Shown piece by piece: positions 50,557-58,880 of a stretch of DNA of 60,987 nucleotides. The notes below the pieces were generated by a model that saw nothing but the letters and a program-made list of their open reading frames with translations, was not told the origin of the DNA and searched no databases. The DNA comes from Bacteroidota bacterium. Lineage in GTDB: Bacteria > Bacteroidota > Bacteroidia > 2-12-FULL-35-15. Numbering within the stretch: the stretch's first letter is position 1; the number at the start of each line of letters is the position of its first letter. The DNA is taken from positions 1 through 60,987 of the forward strand of contig JAOQAG010000047.1 of NCBI GenBank assembly GCA_025963715.1. Reading direction: 5' to 3'. Position numbers and translations under genes: made by a program.

Positions 50557-51370
50557 TTTTATGCTTGATTAATGTAGTTGAAAATGCGTTAATTTCTTTG
50601 ATAAATGCGGCGCAGGCAATTTCCGGCCGTGGATGTTTCATAAATGTTTCGCCGATCAAAAAACCGTTGAAACCGGCTGCTTTCAATTCATGAATTATTT
50701 TTGCCGAACCGATCCCGCTTTCGGAAATTTTGATGAATTCGTTAGGAATTAAATCAACCAGGTTAAATGACTGCGAAATATTGACTGTAAAATCTTTCAA
50801 ATTGCGATTGTTCACGCCCACTGCCGTGATGTGTTCATTGATCGTATTTAATTCATCCTGATCGCGCACTTCCAGTAAAACTTCCAATCCAAATGATTTT
50901 GCCAATGCTGCGAATTGCTTTATTTGCTGTGTATCCAAAACATTCGCCAATAATAAAACAACATCGGCACCGATCGCTTTCGCTTCAATGATCTGATATT
51001 CATCGATCACAAAATCTTTGCGCAGGATGGGGCAATAATTAAATTTACGTGCTTCGGTAAGGTCTTCATTTTTACCGCCAAAAAATTCGGTATCCGTTAA
51101 AATGCTCAGCGCATTTGCTCCCGCCTGCATGTAGCCAATAGACGTGCGCTCCAACGAAGCATATTTATTAATGATGCCTTTTGAAGGCGATTTACGTTTG
51201 AATTCCGCAATGATCCCGGATGTATCTTCCCGCAATAAATATTTTTTAAAGGAAACTACCGGCGAATTAAAATAAACCGAGCGTTCGAGCAGCTTTACCG
51301 GGTAAAGGCTTTTGCGCTCTGCCACTTCTTTGTGTTTGTGTGCAATTATTTTATCGAGCAGGTTTTCCAT
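50531..51370 (-). CDS. trpC: Indole-3-glycerol phosphate synthase
   Basis: TIM-barrel enzyme of 279 residues that decarboxylates and closes the indole ring. It starts MENLLDKIIAHKHKEVAERKSL and contains IIAEFKRKSPSKGIINKYA (catalytic Lys), ALSILTDTEFFGG, LRKDFVIDEYQIIEAKAIGADVVLLL, GVNNRNLKDFTV, ISESGIGSA, FLIGETFMKHP. The ~25 C-terminal residues (INAFSTTLIKHKNEHYVQKS) run beyond the usual end and overlap the GNAT start. It overlaps trpD by one base. Confidence 0.96.
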   Translation of the reverse strand: MENLLDKIIAHKHKEVAERKSLYPVKLLERSVYFNSPVVSFKKYLLREDTSGIIAEFKRKSPSKGIINKYASLERTSIGYMQAGANALSILTDTEFFGGKNEDLTEARKFNYCPILRKDFVIDEYQIIEAKAIGADVVLLLANVLDTQQIKQFAALAKSFGLEVLLEVRDQDELNTINEHITAVGVNNRNLKDFTVNISQSFNLVDLIPNEFIKISESGIGSAKIIHELKAAGFNGFLIGETFMKHPRPEIACAAFIKEINAFSTTLIKHKNEHYVQKS

Positions 51371-52362
51371 TATTGATGTTGTAGAAGTGTTTTATAAACG
51401 TTCAATGCTTTTTTACTTTTGAGTGATTCGTTTGCCTGTGCGATGCAGTCAGTCAATGTTTGATCAGCGTTTACACAATTGATCGCAACAGCTGCGTTGA
51501 TAATCACGGCATTATTTTGTGCTGCTGTTCCGCTTCCATTCAACACATTTAAGAAGATCTTTGCGGCTTCATCTACTGTTGCACCGCCAAACAAATCGGC
51601 TTGCTGCAAGCGTGCAAAACCAACATCAGCCGGACTAACCAACTGTTTCTTATTTTTTGAGACCAGTTTAAAATCTGCGGTAAGCGATACTTCATCGTAA
51701 CCATCCAGCGAATGAACGATGCTATAATCTGTGGAAACATCCTGTAATAAATAGTTGTAGAGGCGCAGCATTTCCAAACTATACACACCCAGCAATTGAT
51801 ATTTCGGAAAACATGGATTCACAACCGGCCCTAATAAATTAAAGAACGTCCGTACAGCAAGCTCTTTCCGGATCGGTGCTACTTTTTTCATAGCAGGATG
51901 AAATAAAGGCGCATGCAAAAAACAAATGCCTGCTTTATCCAGTTGTTTTTGCAAAATTGCTTTTTCATTTGTGAATTTATACCCGATCGCATCCAGTACA
52001 TTGGACGAACCGCTTACCGCTGAAACGCCGTAGTTGCCATGTTTCGTTACGTTTATTCCCGCACCGGCCACTACAAAACAAGCAAGCGTGGAAATATTGA
52101 ACGTATCTTTTCCGTCGCCACCGGTTCCTACAATATCAATGGAATTGTCACTTTCAAATTCGGTTTTCAAACACATGTCCAGCATCGCATCGCGGAAGCC
52201 CGATAATTCTTCCACCGTAATGGCGCGCATTCCGTAAACCGACATGAACGCCGCTACCTGCACAGGATTGTACTTTTCCGAAGCAATGTTCAGCAATACT
52301 TCCTTTGCCTGTTCGCGCGAAAGCGACCGGTATTCAAATAAATTATTCAGCAGCACTTTCAT
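51370..52362 (-). CDS. trpD: Anthranilate phosphoribosyltransferase
   Basis: Transfers phosphoribosyl from PRPP to anthranilate; 330 residues. The PRPP motif is DIVGTGGDGKDTFNIST, followed by KHGNYGVSAVSGSSNVLDAIG, FLHAPLFHPAMKKVAPIRKELAVRTFFNLLGPVVNP and DGYDEVSLT. Full length. Its start overlaps the trpG stop by one base, and its own stop overlaps trpC, giving an unbroken coupled block. Confidence 0.97.
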   Translation of the reverse strand: MKVLLNNLFEYRSLSREQAKEVLLNIASEKYNPVQVAAFMSVYGMRAITVEELSGFRDAMLDMCLKTEFESDNSIDIVGTGGDGKDTFNISTLACFVVAGAGINVTKHGNYGVSAVSGSSNVLDAIGYKFTNEKAILQKQLDKAGICFLHAPLFHPAMKKVAPIRKELAVRTFFNLLGPVVNPCFPKYQLLGVYSLEMLRLYNYLLQDVSTDYSIVHSLDGYDEVSLTADFKLVSKNKKQLVSPADVGFARLQQADLFGGATVDEAAKIFLNVLNGSGTAAQNNAVIINAAVAINCVNADQTLTDCIAQANESLKSKKALNVYKTLLQHQ

Positions 52363-52928
52363 CAGCTATTTACCCAGTTTTTAATGATGGCTAATCCATG
52401 CTCCGTTAAAATACTTTCCGGGTGAAATTGTATCGCGTGCACATTGTATATTTTGTGTTTTAATGCCATGATGTGCCCGGCTGCATCCACAGCAGTGATC
52501 TCCAGACCAGCCGGAAAATTAACCGGATTTACCGCCCAGGAATGGTATCTTCCCACTTTAAAATGTTTTGGAATATTACTGAACAATACATCTTCTTTGA
52601 TCACGTCGATCGGTGTCGATAATCCGTGAAAAACGGTTTTCAGGTTTACTAACGAACCGCCAAACGCTTCTGCAATGGCCTGTTGCCCCAAACAAACACC
52701 CAGTATACTTTTCGTTGGTGCATACGTTTTTATTACTTCCAGTAAGATCCCCGCTTCGGAGGGAATTCCCGGACCGGGCGAAAGCAGGATCTTATCAAAA
52801 CGATCGATCTCCGCCAGCGAAATTTTATCGTTGCGATGCACTTCCACTTCTGCATCGCTTACCTTTTCGAGGTAATGCACAAGGTTGTAGGTGAAACTAT
52901 CGTAATTATCGAGTACTAAAATTTTCAT
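52362..52928 (-). CDS. trpG: Anthranilate synthase component II (glutamine amidotransferase)
   Basis: Class I glutaminase, 188 residues, that supplies ammonia to TrpE. The N terminus is MKILVLDNYDSFTYNLVHYLE, the oxyanion loop is LSPGPGIPSEAG, the nucleophile Cys is in GVCLGQQAIAEAFGG, and the His-Glu pair is in AIQFHPESILTEHG. It could also serve PabB, but its place in the operon points to anthranilate. It is separated from trpE by a 115-base family 5 hairpin. Confidence 0.96.
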   Translation of the reverse strand: MKILVLDNYDSFTYNLVHYLEKVSDAEVEVHRNDKISLAEIDRFDKILLSPGPGIPSEAGILLEVIKTYAPTKSILGVCLGQQAIAEAFGGSLVNLKTVFHGLSTPIDVIKEDVLFSNIPKHFKVGRYHSWAVNPVNFPAGLEITAVDAAGHIMALKHKIYNVHAIQFHPESILTEHGLAIIKNWVNS

Positions 52929-52957
52929 AGGATTATTTTTTTTGTGCTATTTTTTTT

Positions 52958-53073
52958 GCCACAGATTCACAGATTTTTTATAATTAATTTTATTACACAG
53001 ATTGCTAAATATTAATGGCTCTTTAAAATCTTTTTAATTATTTGTTTTAAAATTTAATCTGTGAATCTGTGGC
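52958..53073. repeat. Family 5 long inverted repeat, copy 2, between trpE and trpG
   Basis: GCCACAGATTCACAGATTTT at 52958-52977 and its reverse complement AATCTGTGAATCTGTGGC at 53056-53073 enclose an AT-rich loop of ~80 bases. The first copy is at 23515-23628. It starts 7 bases after the true end of trpE and ends 29 bases before trpG, so it is transcribed in the operon. Confidence 0.85.
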
Positions 53074-53080
53074 AACTCTT

Positions 53081-54485
53081 CTATATCATTTCCGCCATCA
53101 CCAGCGCTTTTTTTAACGCGGCCAGCTTATTATTCACTTCATTTAATTCGCTTTCCTCGTTGGATGATTCAACGATCCCGGCCCCCTGCCTGGTAAAATA
53201 AACAATTGTTTTTACTCAGGAACGAACGGATCATAATCGCATGGTTAAAATCGCCATTAAATCCCAAAAATCCAATACATCCGCCATAAAAACCGCGGTT
53301 TCCTTTTTCATAGGTATCGATCAGCTGCATGGCTTTGTATTTGGGTGCGCCGCTCAGCGTTCCGGCCGGAAATGTGTCGGCCACCACTTTTAACATGCTT
53401 CCTTTGTCTTTCAATTTTCCTTTTACATTGGATACCAGGTGGATCACATGCGAATAAAACTGGATCTCCCGGAAGGTCTCTATTTTTAGATCCGAGCAGC
53501 TTTTGCTGAGATCATTACGGGCCAGGTCCACCAACATCACATGTTCCGCGTTTTCTTTCACATCCGTTTTTAATTTTTCTGCCAGTAATACATCTGCTTC
53601 ATCATCGCCTGTACGGCGGAATGTGCCTGCAATGGGGTGAATGGCCGCTTCATTATTTTTTACCACCAGTTGCGCTTCGGGCGAAGAGCCAAATAATTTG
53701 AAATTCCCATAATCAAAATAAAATAAATACGGGGAAGGATTGATGGAGCGCAAAGCACGGTACACATTAAAATCGTCGCCGGTAAATGTTTGCGAAAATT
53801 CGCGGGAAAGCACCATCTGGAAAACATCTCCGCGCCTGCAATGCACCTTTGCCTGCGCAATCACGGAAAGAAATTCCGGGTCTGTAAAATTGGATTGCTC
53901 TGTATTTTTCAAACTGAATTTATAGGCCGGAAAATTTTTATTCCCGATCAGCGCTTCCACCTGTCCCAACAAATCATCAGTATTTCCTTCCGGAGAATGC
54001 TGAAAAATATACAGTTCGTTTTTAAAATGATCGATCACAATCACCAACTGATAAAGATGATAGACCAGATCCGGAATTTTTTTGCTTTCTTTTTTTGAAG
54101 CGTTGATCTCTATGTCTTCAAAATACCGTACCGCATCGTAGCTGATATAGCCAAACAAACCGTTGCTGATAAATTTCAGATCGCTTTTACCGGTTTCAAA
54201 TCGTTGGGTAAATGCTTTTAATTCGTCCGTAAGGCTGCATCCCGATATTTCTTTTAATGTAGACGTTCCATCCGGAAAGCTGCATTCTATTTTTTCATTT
54301 TCCAGCTTAATCCCGGCAATTGGCTTGCAGCAAATAAAGGAATAGCTGTTTTCATTGCCATGATAATCGGAGCTTTCGAGTAAAACGGAATTGGGAAATT
54401 TATCACGGAGCTTTAAATACAAACTCACCGGCGTGATCGTATCTGCTAAGAGTTTTTTGTGAGTTGTATTTAATTTGTAATTCAT
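53081..54485 (-). CDS. trpE: Anthranilate synthase component I, with apparent frameshift near the 3' end
   Basis: Chorismate-using subunit of anthranilate synthase. From ATG 54485 (MNYKLNTTHKKLLADTITPVSLYLKL) the frame carries SSDYHGNENSYSFICCKPIAGI, FQMVLSREFSQTF, PSPYLFYFDYGNFKLFGSSPEAQL, HPIAGTFRRTG, NAEHVMLVDLARNDLSKSC and GTLSGAPKYKAMQLID. It then stops at 53169 after FYQAGGRDR. A five-C run at 53182-53186 (GGGGG in the message) appears to be one base too long. With four, the frame continues as QAGAGIVESSNEESELNEVN and ends at a TAG at 53081, which is the normal TrpE end. The cause may be a sequencing error, a real mutation or programmed slippage. Confidence 0.93.
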
Positions 54486-54691
54486 TTTCTGTGTGTGTTT
54501 AACCGCAGAGAGTGCAAAGAAGGCGCAAAGCTCGCAGAGGATATTATTTTGTATTGCTTGCTGTGTGTATTGGTACACAGATTTTAAGGCAATTTTTATG
54601 ATAAAAAATGATCTTTTTTATTTATGGTTATTTATGATTTATACTGTCCTGGCTCTTGATTCTTAATTCTTGTTTCTCACTTTACTGCAAT
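54486..54691 (-). promoter_or_regulatory. trp mRNA leader between attenuator and trpE
   Basis: 206 bases between the attenuator terminator and the trpE start. It holds a family 6 repeat (54500-54541, AACCGCAGAGAGTGCAAAGA and on), a family 2-like scrap (TGTGTGTATTGGTACACAGA, 54562-54581), and TCTTGATTCTTAATTCTTG (54653-54671). No gene or second terminator is seen. Confidence 0.6.
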
Positions 54692-54729
54692 AAAAAACGC
54701 CCGTTCTGTATACAGAACGGGCGTTTTTT
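54692..54729 (-). terminator. Intrinsic terminator of the trp attenuator
   Basis: A perfect 38-base palindrome. On the minus strand AAAAAACGCCCGTTCTG pairs with CAGAACGGGCGTTTTTT, with a T-run at the 3' end. It lies 22 bases after the stop of the Trp-rich leader peptide and 206 bases before trpE, as expected for an attenuator. Confidence 0.93.
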
Positions 54730-54787
54730 AATATCGGGTATTATCAAATAATTAGCTTGCCGTTCTCTCAGAGTACGACCACCACCA
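54714..54787 (-). promoter_or_regulatory. Peptide-leader transcription attenuator of the trp operon
   Basis: Three alternative stems can be drawn on the minus strand. Segment 1 (CGTACTCT, 54778-54771, directly after the Trp codons) pairs with segment 2 (AGAGAACG, one mismatch). The AGAACGG of segment 2 (54766-54760) pairs exactly with CCGTTCT (54720-54714) of the terminator's 5' arm, which would break the terminator. Segments 3 and 4 form the terminator. A ribosome stalled on the three Trp codons (54787-54779) would cover segment 1 and favour 2:3 pairing, so low tryptophan would let transcription proceed. Confidence 0.85.
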
Positions 54788-54814
54788 GATGTTATTTAAT
54801 AATTGATTTTTCAT
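54752..54814 (-). CDS. trpL: trp operon leader peptide with three tandem Trp codons
   Basis: A 20-residue open frame from an ATG, MKNQLLNNIWWWSYSERTAS, with TGG TGG TGG at codons 10-12. It is about 20 bases behind a good promoter (54838-54870), and its stop lies 22 bases before a strong terminator. Tandem Trp codons plus a terminator ahead of trpE are the hallmarks of a regulatory leader peptide, whose product itself does nothing beyond making the ribosome pause. The symbol is by analogy with enterobacterial trpL; the sequence is not related. Confidence 0.9.
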   Translation of the reverse strand: MKNQLLNNIWWWSYSERTAS

Positions 54815-54837
54815 TTTCGTGTAATAAAATTTACGCA

Positions 54838-54870
54838 CAAAGATAAAGGCATAAAAATTCAAAAAGCAAA
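54838..54870 (-). promoter_or_regulatory. trp operon promoter (-33 TTTG, -7 TATCTTTG)
   Basis: On the minus strand TTTG (54870-54867) and TATCTTTG (54845-54838) are 21 bases apart, the same spacing as at 1302-1334. The transcript would start near 54832, about 18 bases before the leader peptide ATG. Confidence 0.8.
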
Positions 54871-54905
54871 TTATTTTTGTTTTAATTTTAAAACTGCTGA
54901 TTTCA

Positions 54906-56078
54906 CTAACGTTTCGAAGCCAAAAACAATTTTTCCAATTGCGCGGTGGTACTTTTCCAGTTAAAATTATCCACAGCAAAACGGTAGCCATTCAATGCGA
55001 TCGTGTTTGCTTTCTGCTCGTTCTGCAGCAATTCAATTACCTGCATGGCGTATTGTTGCGGGTTATCCGCCACCATGATCTGTTCGTTGTGTTTCGCACC
55101 CAGCGCATTGTTTGCCAATGCAGAAGTGATACACGGAATTTTCATCGCCATTGCTTCCAGTAATTTATTCTGCAAGCCAATACTGATCTGCATCGGTGCG
55201 ATGAGGATCTTTGATTTTGCATAATTCTCACGCACATCATCTACCCAGCCGCTCACGATCACACGCTCCGATTCCAGTTCTTTTACCTTATTGTTGGGCG
55301 ATGCACCGGAGATCAGCAAACGTACCTGCGGCATTTTACTCCAAACGTAGGGCATTATTTTTTCCACTAAATATTCCACGCTTTCTACATTCGGCGGATA
55401 ATTCATATTCCCGTTGAACAACAGATCAAATTCTTTTTTGCGTTCCATCGGTTTAAAATAATCCGCATCCACACCGTTCGGGATCACTGCTATCTGCTGC
55501 TTATCAGGATGCGGGATCAGATCACGGTCCTGTTTGCTGATGATGGTTTTATTATTAAAAAGTGAAAATATTTTGTTCTCGTATTTCAACAAGCGTTTGT
55601 ATTCCAGCGCTAAAAACGGTTTCATGTAAAACGGATCAGTTGCTTTCCTCCGCTCGATCCCTTTCGAGAATACATCCATGTAATCCAGTGTTTTTGGACA
55701 ACCGGAATATTTTTTTACATATTCGGATGTACGGATCAGCTGGCAATAAATATGATCGGGTTTGTGCTTTTGGATCAGTTCATCAACTTTTTTCTGTGCG
55801 CGCTTAAAATGGAAATAGCCTACCTGTAAAGGCAAGCCGTTGAAAAATGCTTTTATTAAATTTAAAAATACACGCTGCCTGGTCAGTGAAACCGTTGAAA
55901 AAGCAACACAGTATTTTTTTAATTCTTCTTTCGCTTTTTCATCAATGTCGCCTTCATTGATAGCAAACAAAATCACCTGGTTATTTTTCGAAAGCTCTTT
56001 GATCTGGTTGAACGCACGCAGCTTATCCCCTTTTTCAAGCGGATACGGCACACGTGATAATAGTACTAAAATTTTCAT
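54906..56078 (-). CDS. Glycosyltransferase (GT4-like), copy A
   Basis: GT-B fold glycosyltransferase of 390 residues, cytoplasmic or membrane-associated, probably in surface polysaccharide or glycolipid synthesis. It starts MKILVLLSRVPYPLEKGDKLRAFNQIKEL and has CPKTLDYMDVFSKG, AVIPNGVDADYF, LLFNGNMNYPPNVESVEYLVEKIMP, LLISGASP, VSGWVDD and the donor-binding LLEAMAMKIPCITSALANNAL. The layout resembles the sugar-transferase group TIGR03087. It follows the second glycosyltransferase after 26 bases. The promoter of the trp operon begins 36 bases beyond its stop without an evident terminator. Confidence 0.88.
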   Translation of the reverse strand: MKILVLLSRVPYPLEKGDKLRAFNQIKELSKNNQVILFAINEGDIDEKAKEELKKYCVAFSTVSLTRQRVFLNLIKAFFNGLPLQVGYFHFKRAQKKVDELIQKHKPDHIYCQLIRTSEYVKKYSGCPKTLDYMDVFSKGIERRKATDPFYMKPFLALEYKRLLKYENKIFSLFNNKTIISKQDRDLIPHPDKQQIAVIPNGVDADYFKPMERKKEFDLLFNGNMNYPPNVESVEYLVEKIMPYVWSKMPQVRLLISGASPNNKVKELESERVIVSGWVDDVRENYAKSKILIAPMQISIGLQNKLLEAMAMKIPCITSALANNALGAKHNEQIMVADNPQQYAMQVIELLQNEQKANTIALNGYRFAVDNFNWKSTTAQLEKLFLASKR

Positions 56079-56104
56079 TCGATCAAATTACGCATTAAAT
56101 ATAA

Positions 56105-57322
56105 TCAAGGATTTGTTACGCCGGTATGAAGGTTTTGATAAAATGAGGCCAATCGCCTGCAAATGTCGCTGTTGTTATAATTTTGCGCAGCTAACAATTT
56201 TGCAGCCTCCCCTGTTCCGTTCAAATGGTCCGGCGCTCCAACGTATGCGTTAACCGCGTTTACAAATCCGGCTGCATCAGTAGCGATCAGAATATTTTTA
56301 TTGTTTTCGCACTCAATTCCTTCGGCCCCGACCGGTGTGGTCACAATTGTTTTTCCCAATGCCATCCCTTCAATAATTTTCACCCGCATTCCGCCTCCGG
56401 ATAATAATGGCACCAGCATCAGGCCTTTTGAGCGGATGAACAGATGTGCATTTTCCACTTCGCCCACTACAATTACATTTGGTAAATTCAGCTTTTTAAA
56501 CTCATCGCTCATGCTTCTTCCGGCAAGGTAAAGTTTTAGTGTTGGATGTTGCTTGTGTATTTCTTTCCAGGCATGGTCCAGGAACCATTTTACGCCTTCC
56601 ACATTGGGCTGCCAGTCCATAGCGCCGATGTGAAAAACCGATGGATGTTCCGGCAGTATATTTTCTTCTGCACTGATCTTTTTCAGATCAATCCCAAATG
56701 GAATAACTTCAACCGGTTTATTTATTTTCTGATCAGTAAACCATTGCGCATCTTCTTTCGTAATGGCAGCAATGGCATCAAAGAAATTCAGAATTCCGGA
56801 TTCATATTTTTTCAAACGTTTTGCCAGTAAATTGTAATAGAGTTTTTCTGCTAAATTATCAGCAGTTGCAGCATTGCGTTCCCAGAGCTTGTGCTCCACA
56901 TTGTGTGCCCGCAATACAATTTTTGCGGTGGAATGCTTGCGGATCACATCGGTGTACATGCTTACATACAAACTCTCCAGCTGAATGATATCATAGGTTT
57001 CCTGCTTAAGTACTTCTATTATTTTTTCTTCAAATGCTTTGGAATAAAAACGAACGATGTTATACGATTCACTGGAAAATAAATTCAGCAGAGCAGGAAC
57101 GGGCTTTATAGCCGTATCAATAAACACCAGCTCGATGTTGGTTTGTGCGCGGTAATCAGCAGGTAAATCATTCAGCTCCACAAAATGTTTGGGGGTGGTG
57201 ATCGCCAGCACTTTCAATGTATGACCTTCATCGATCAGCCCCTGCGTAAGATTGTTCATGGCAATGCAACCGCCGTCTTTGGGGGGAAAAGGAGCTTTAT
57301 TACAGATCTGTAAAATTCTCAT
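56105..57322 (-). CDS. Glycosyltransferase (GT4-like), copy B
   Basis: GT-B fold glycosyltransferase of 405 residues, related in layout to copy A. Seen are MRILQICNKAPFPPKDGGCIAMNNLTQGLIDEGH, IVLRAHNVEHKLWER, AAITKEDAQWF, EVIPFGIDL, VFHIGAMDWQPNVEGVKWFLDHAW, LYLAGRSMSDEF, VVGEVEN, and the donor-site RVKIIEGMALGKTIVTTPVGAEGI. Its start abuts the LptF/G gene stop with no spacer, and copy A follows, so the three form one operon. Donor and acceptor sugars are unknown. Confidence 0.9.
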   Translation of the reverse strand: MRILQICNKAPFPPKDGGCIAMNNLTQGLIDEGHTLKVLAITTPKHFVELNDLPADYRAQTNIELVFIDTAIKPVPALLNLFSSESYNIVRFYSKAFEEKIIEVLKQETYDIIQLESLYVSMYTDVIRKHSTAKIVLRAHNVEHKLWERNAATADNLAEKLYYNLLAKRLKKYESGILNFFDAIAAITKEDAQWFTDQKINKPVEVIPFGIDLKKISAEENILPEHPSVFHIGAMDWQPNVEGVKWFLDHAWKEIHKQHPTLKLYLAGRSMSDEFKKLNLPNVIVVGEVENAHLFIRSKGLMLVPLLSGGGMRVKIIEGMALGKTIVTTPVGAEGIECENNKNILIATDAAGFVNAVNAYVGAPDHLNGTGEAAKLLAAQNYNNSDICRRLASFYQNLHTGVTNP

Positions 57323-58768
57323 CTAACTGTTTCCTGATTTTTTTGAAAAACGGTTCCCTATCTTTTTGAACCAGCCCAGGTAAGAGCTTGCATCAAACAG
57401 CGTACTATCGGCAGTAGCCTTGTACGTTAAAAAGATCCCGACCGGGAGCAATACAAAAGTGGCCATCCACATGCCTTCAAATACAGGAATGCTGCCTTCT
57501 TTTGCTAATTTTTCGCCGGTGATCGATAAAATATGAAAAATGATAAAAAAGATCACGGAGATCACCACCGGCATTCCCAGTCCGCCTTTACGGATGATAG
57601 CGCCCAATGGTGCACCGATAAAGAACAATACAAGGCAGGCAATGGATAACGTAAATTTCCGGTGCCATTCAATGTTGTATTTCAGCATGGAATAATAGTC
57701 GGCGTAATAATCGTTGTTTACCGATTCGGCGTAAGCTTTGGCGCTGCGGGCAATGTTGCTGGCCGTTTCCACGATGTTTATCTTCTCGGATTTCGGCAAT
57801 TTGGCAACGTAATCGGTAACAGAGATCGTGGATACTTTTTTACCGGAATCTGCTTTTGCCAGCAATTCGGTTGATTTATTATAATAGCTTTTGCGAAGCT
57901 GTTTTCCAAAATCTGTTTTACGCTTTTCTATTTTATAATTCAGCGAATCTACCGTTCCGTGCAACTGGGAAAGGTTCAGCATCTGGTAATTGTTTTTGAA
58001 CAGATCTTCGTTGGTACGCTGCATTTTAAATTGCGATAAATCGTAACGGATGGTACGCTCTACAAATTTATCCCTCACAAGCGGATGTGTCCGGGCATCT
58101 TTGGCATTATCCACCATATCCTTGTAACTCACGCCATTTTCGAGGTTGATCACCAGGAACATTTTATCAGCTGTTTCTTCCATTTTCCCTTTCTTCGCAT
58201 ACAACACCACGTTATTTCCCTGCATGGCGCTGTGATCGTAGATCAGCACATCGTGAAGCGTTTTCCCATCCTGTTCTTTTTTGCCAACACGCATGCTAAA
58301 GCCTTCTATGCTGTTGTTAAAAACACCATCTTTAAAAAGCAGCGCGGGTTTTGATTCACGGACATCATACAAGAGCGAACCCGCTTTTAAATTGGTACGC
58401 GGTAAAATGTTGTTGGAAAAATAAAATGCACTGATGGAAATCAGTACAATGGTCATTACCAGCGGCAGCATGATCCGCTGCAGCGATAAACCGGCACTTT
58501 TTAAAGCGGAAAGCTCAAAATGTTCACCGAGGTTACCAAAGGTCATTAAAGAAGAAAGCAAAATGGCCAGCGGCAGGGCCATTGGGATAGTGGTAAGCGA
58601 AAAATAAAAAAAGAGCTCTGATAATACGCCTGCTCCCAACCCTTTTCCTACAAAATCATCGATGTATTTAAAAATGAACATCATGAAAAACACAAACATC
58701 GCAATGAAAAAGGTCATCACAAACGGACCGATGTAGGATTTCAGGATGAACTTATGGAGGGTTTTCAT
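57323..58768 (-). CDS. LptF/LptG (YjgP/YjgQ) family permease
   Basis: Inner-membrane permease of 481 residues that in the Lpt system pulls lipopolysaccharide from the membrane into the periplasmic bridge. The N-terminal domain starts MKTLHKFILKSYIGPFVMTFFIAMFVFFMMFIFKYIDD with three TM helices to residue ~120. A periplasmic jellyroll (about 130-370, for example SLLYDVRESKPALLFKDGVFNNSIEGFSMRVGKK) and three C-terminal TM helices follow. It is longer than the usual 360-400 residues owing to an insert in the periplasmic part (IEKRKTDFGKQLRKSY ... EKINIVETASNIARS). It is first in an operon with two glycosyltransferases. LptF and LptG cannot be told apart. Confidence 0.93.
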   Translation of the reverse strand: MKTLHKFILKSYIGPFVMTFFIAMFVFFMMFIFKYIDDFVGKGLGAGVLSELFFYFSLTTIPMALPLAILLSSLMTFGNLGEHFELSALKSAGLSLQRIMLPLVMTIVLISISAFYFSNNILPRTNLKAGSLLYDVRESKPALLFKDGVFNNSIEGFSMRVGKKEQDGKTLHDVLIYDHSAMQGNNVVLYAKKGKMEETADKMFLVINLENGVSYKDMVDNAKDARTHPLVRDKFVERTIRYDLSQFKMQRTNEDLFKNNYQMLNLSQLHGTVDSLNYKIEKRKTDFGKQLRKSYYNKSTELLAKADSGKKVSTISVTDYVAKLPKSEKINIVETASNIARSAKAYAESVNNDYYADYYSMLKYNIEWHRKFTLSIACLVLFFIGAPLGAIIRKGGLGMPVVISVIFFIIFHILSITGEKLAKEGSIPVFEGMWMATFVLLPVGIFLTYKATADSTLFDASSYLGWFKKIGNRFSKKSGNS

Positions 58769-58775
58769 AGGCGGA

Positions 58776-58783
58776 CAAAGATA
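58776..58783 (-). promoter_or_regulatory. -7 box TATCTTTG for the LptF/G operon
   Basis: On the minus strand this reads TATCTTTG, matching TAnnTTTG, but lies only 7 bases before the ATG at 58768, so the message would be nearly leaderless. No -33 TTTG is seen. Confidence 0.45.
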
Positions 58784-58880
58784 AGAAAAGTACGCTACAT
58801 TTCTTCTAAAACGGCATTGCCGGATAAAAAATAAGCTGCACCTGTCCTCTAAAAACTATGCCACGAAACCGCGTCAATCC

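Noticed and set aside
54906-56078. Glycosyltransferase pair as part of a PEP-CTERM/exosortase cluster
   Set aside because: The family resemblance allows it, but no exosortase, PEP-CTERM protein or other cluster gene is present.
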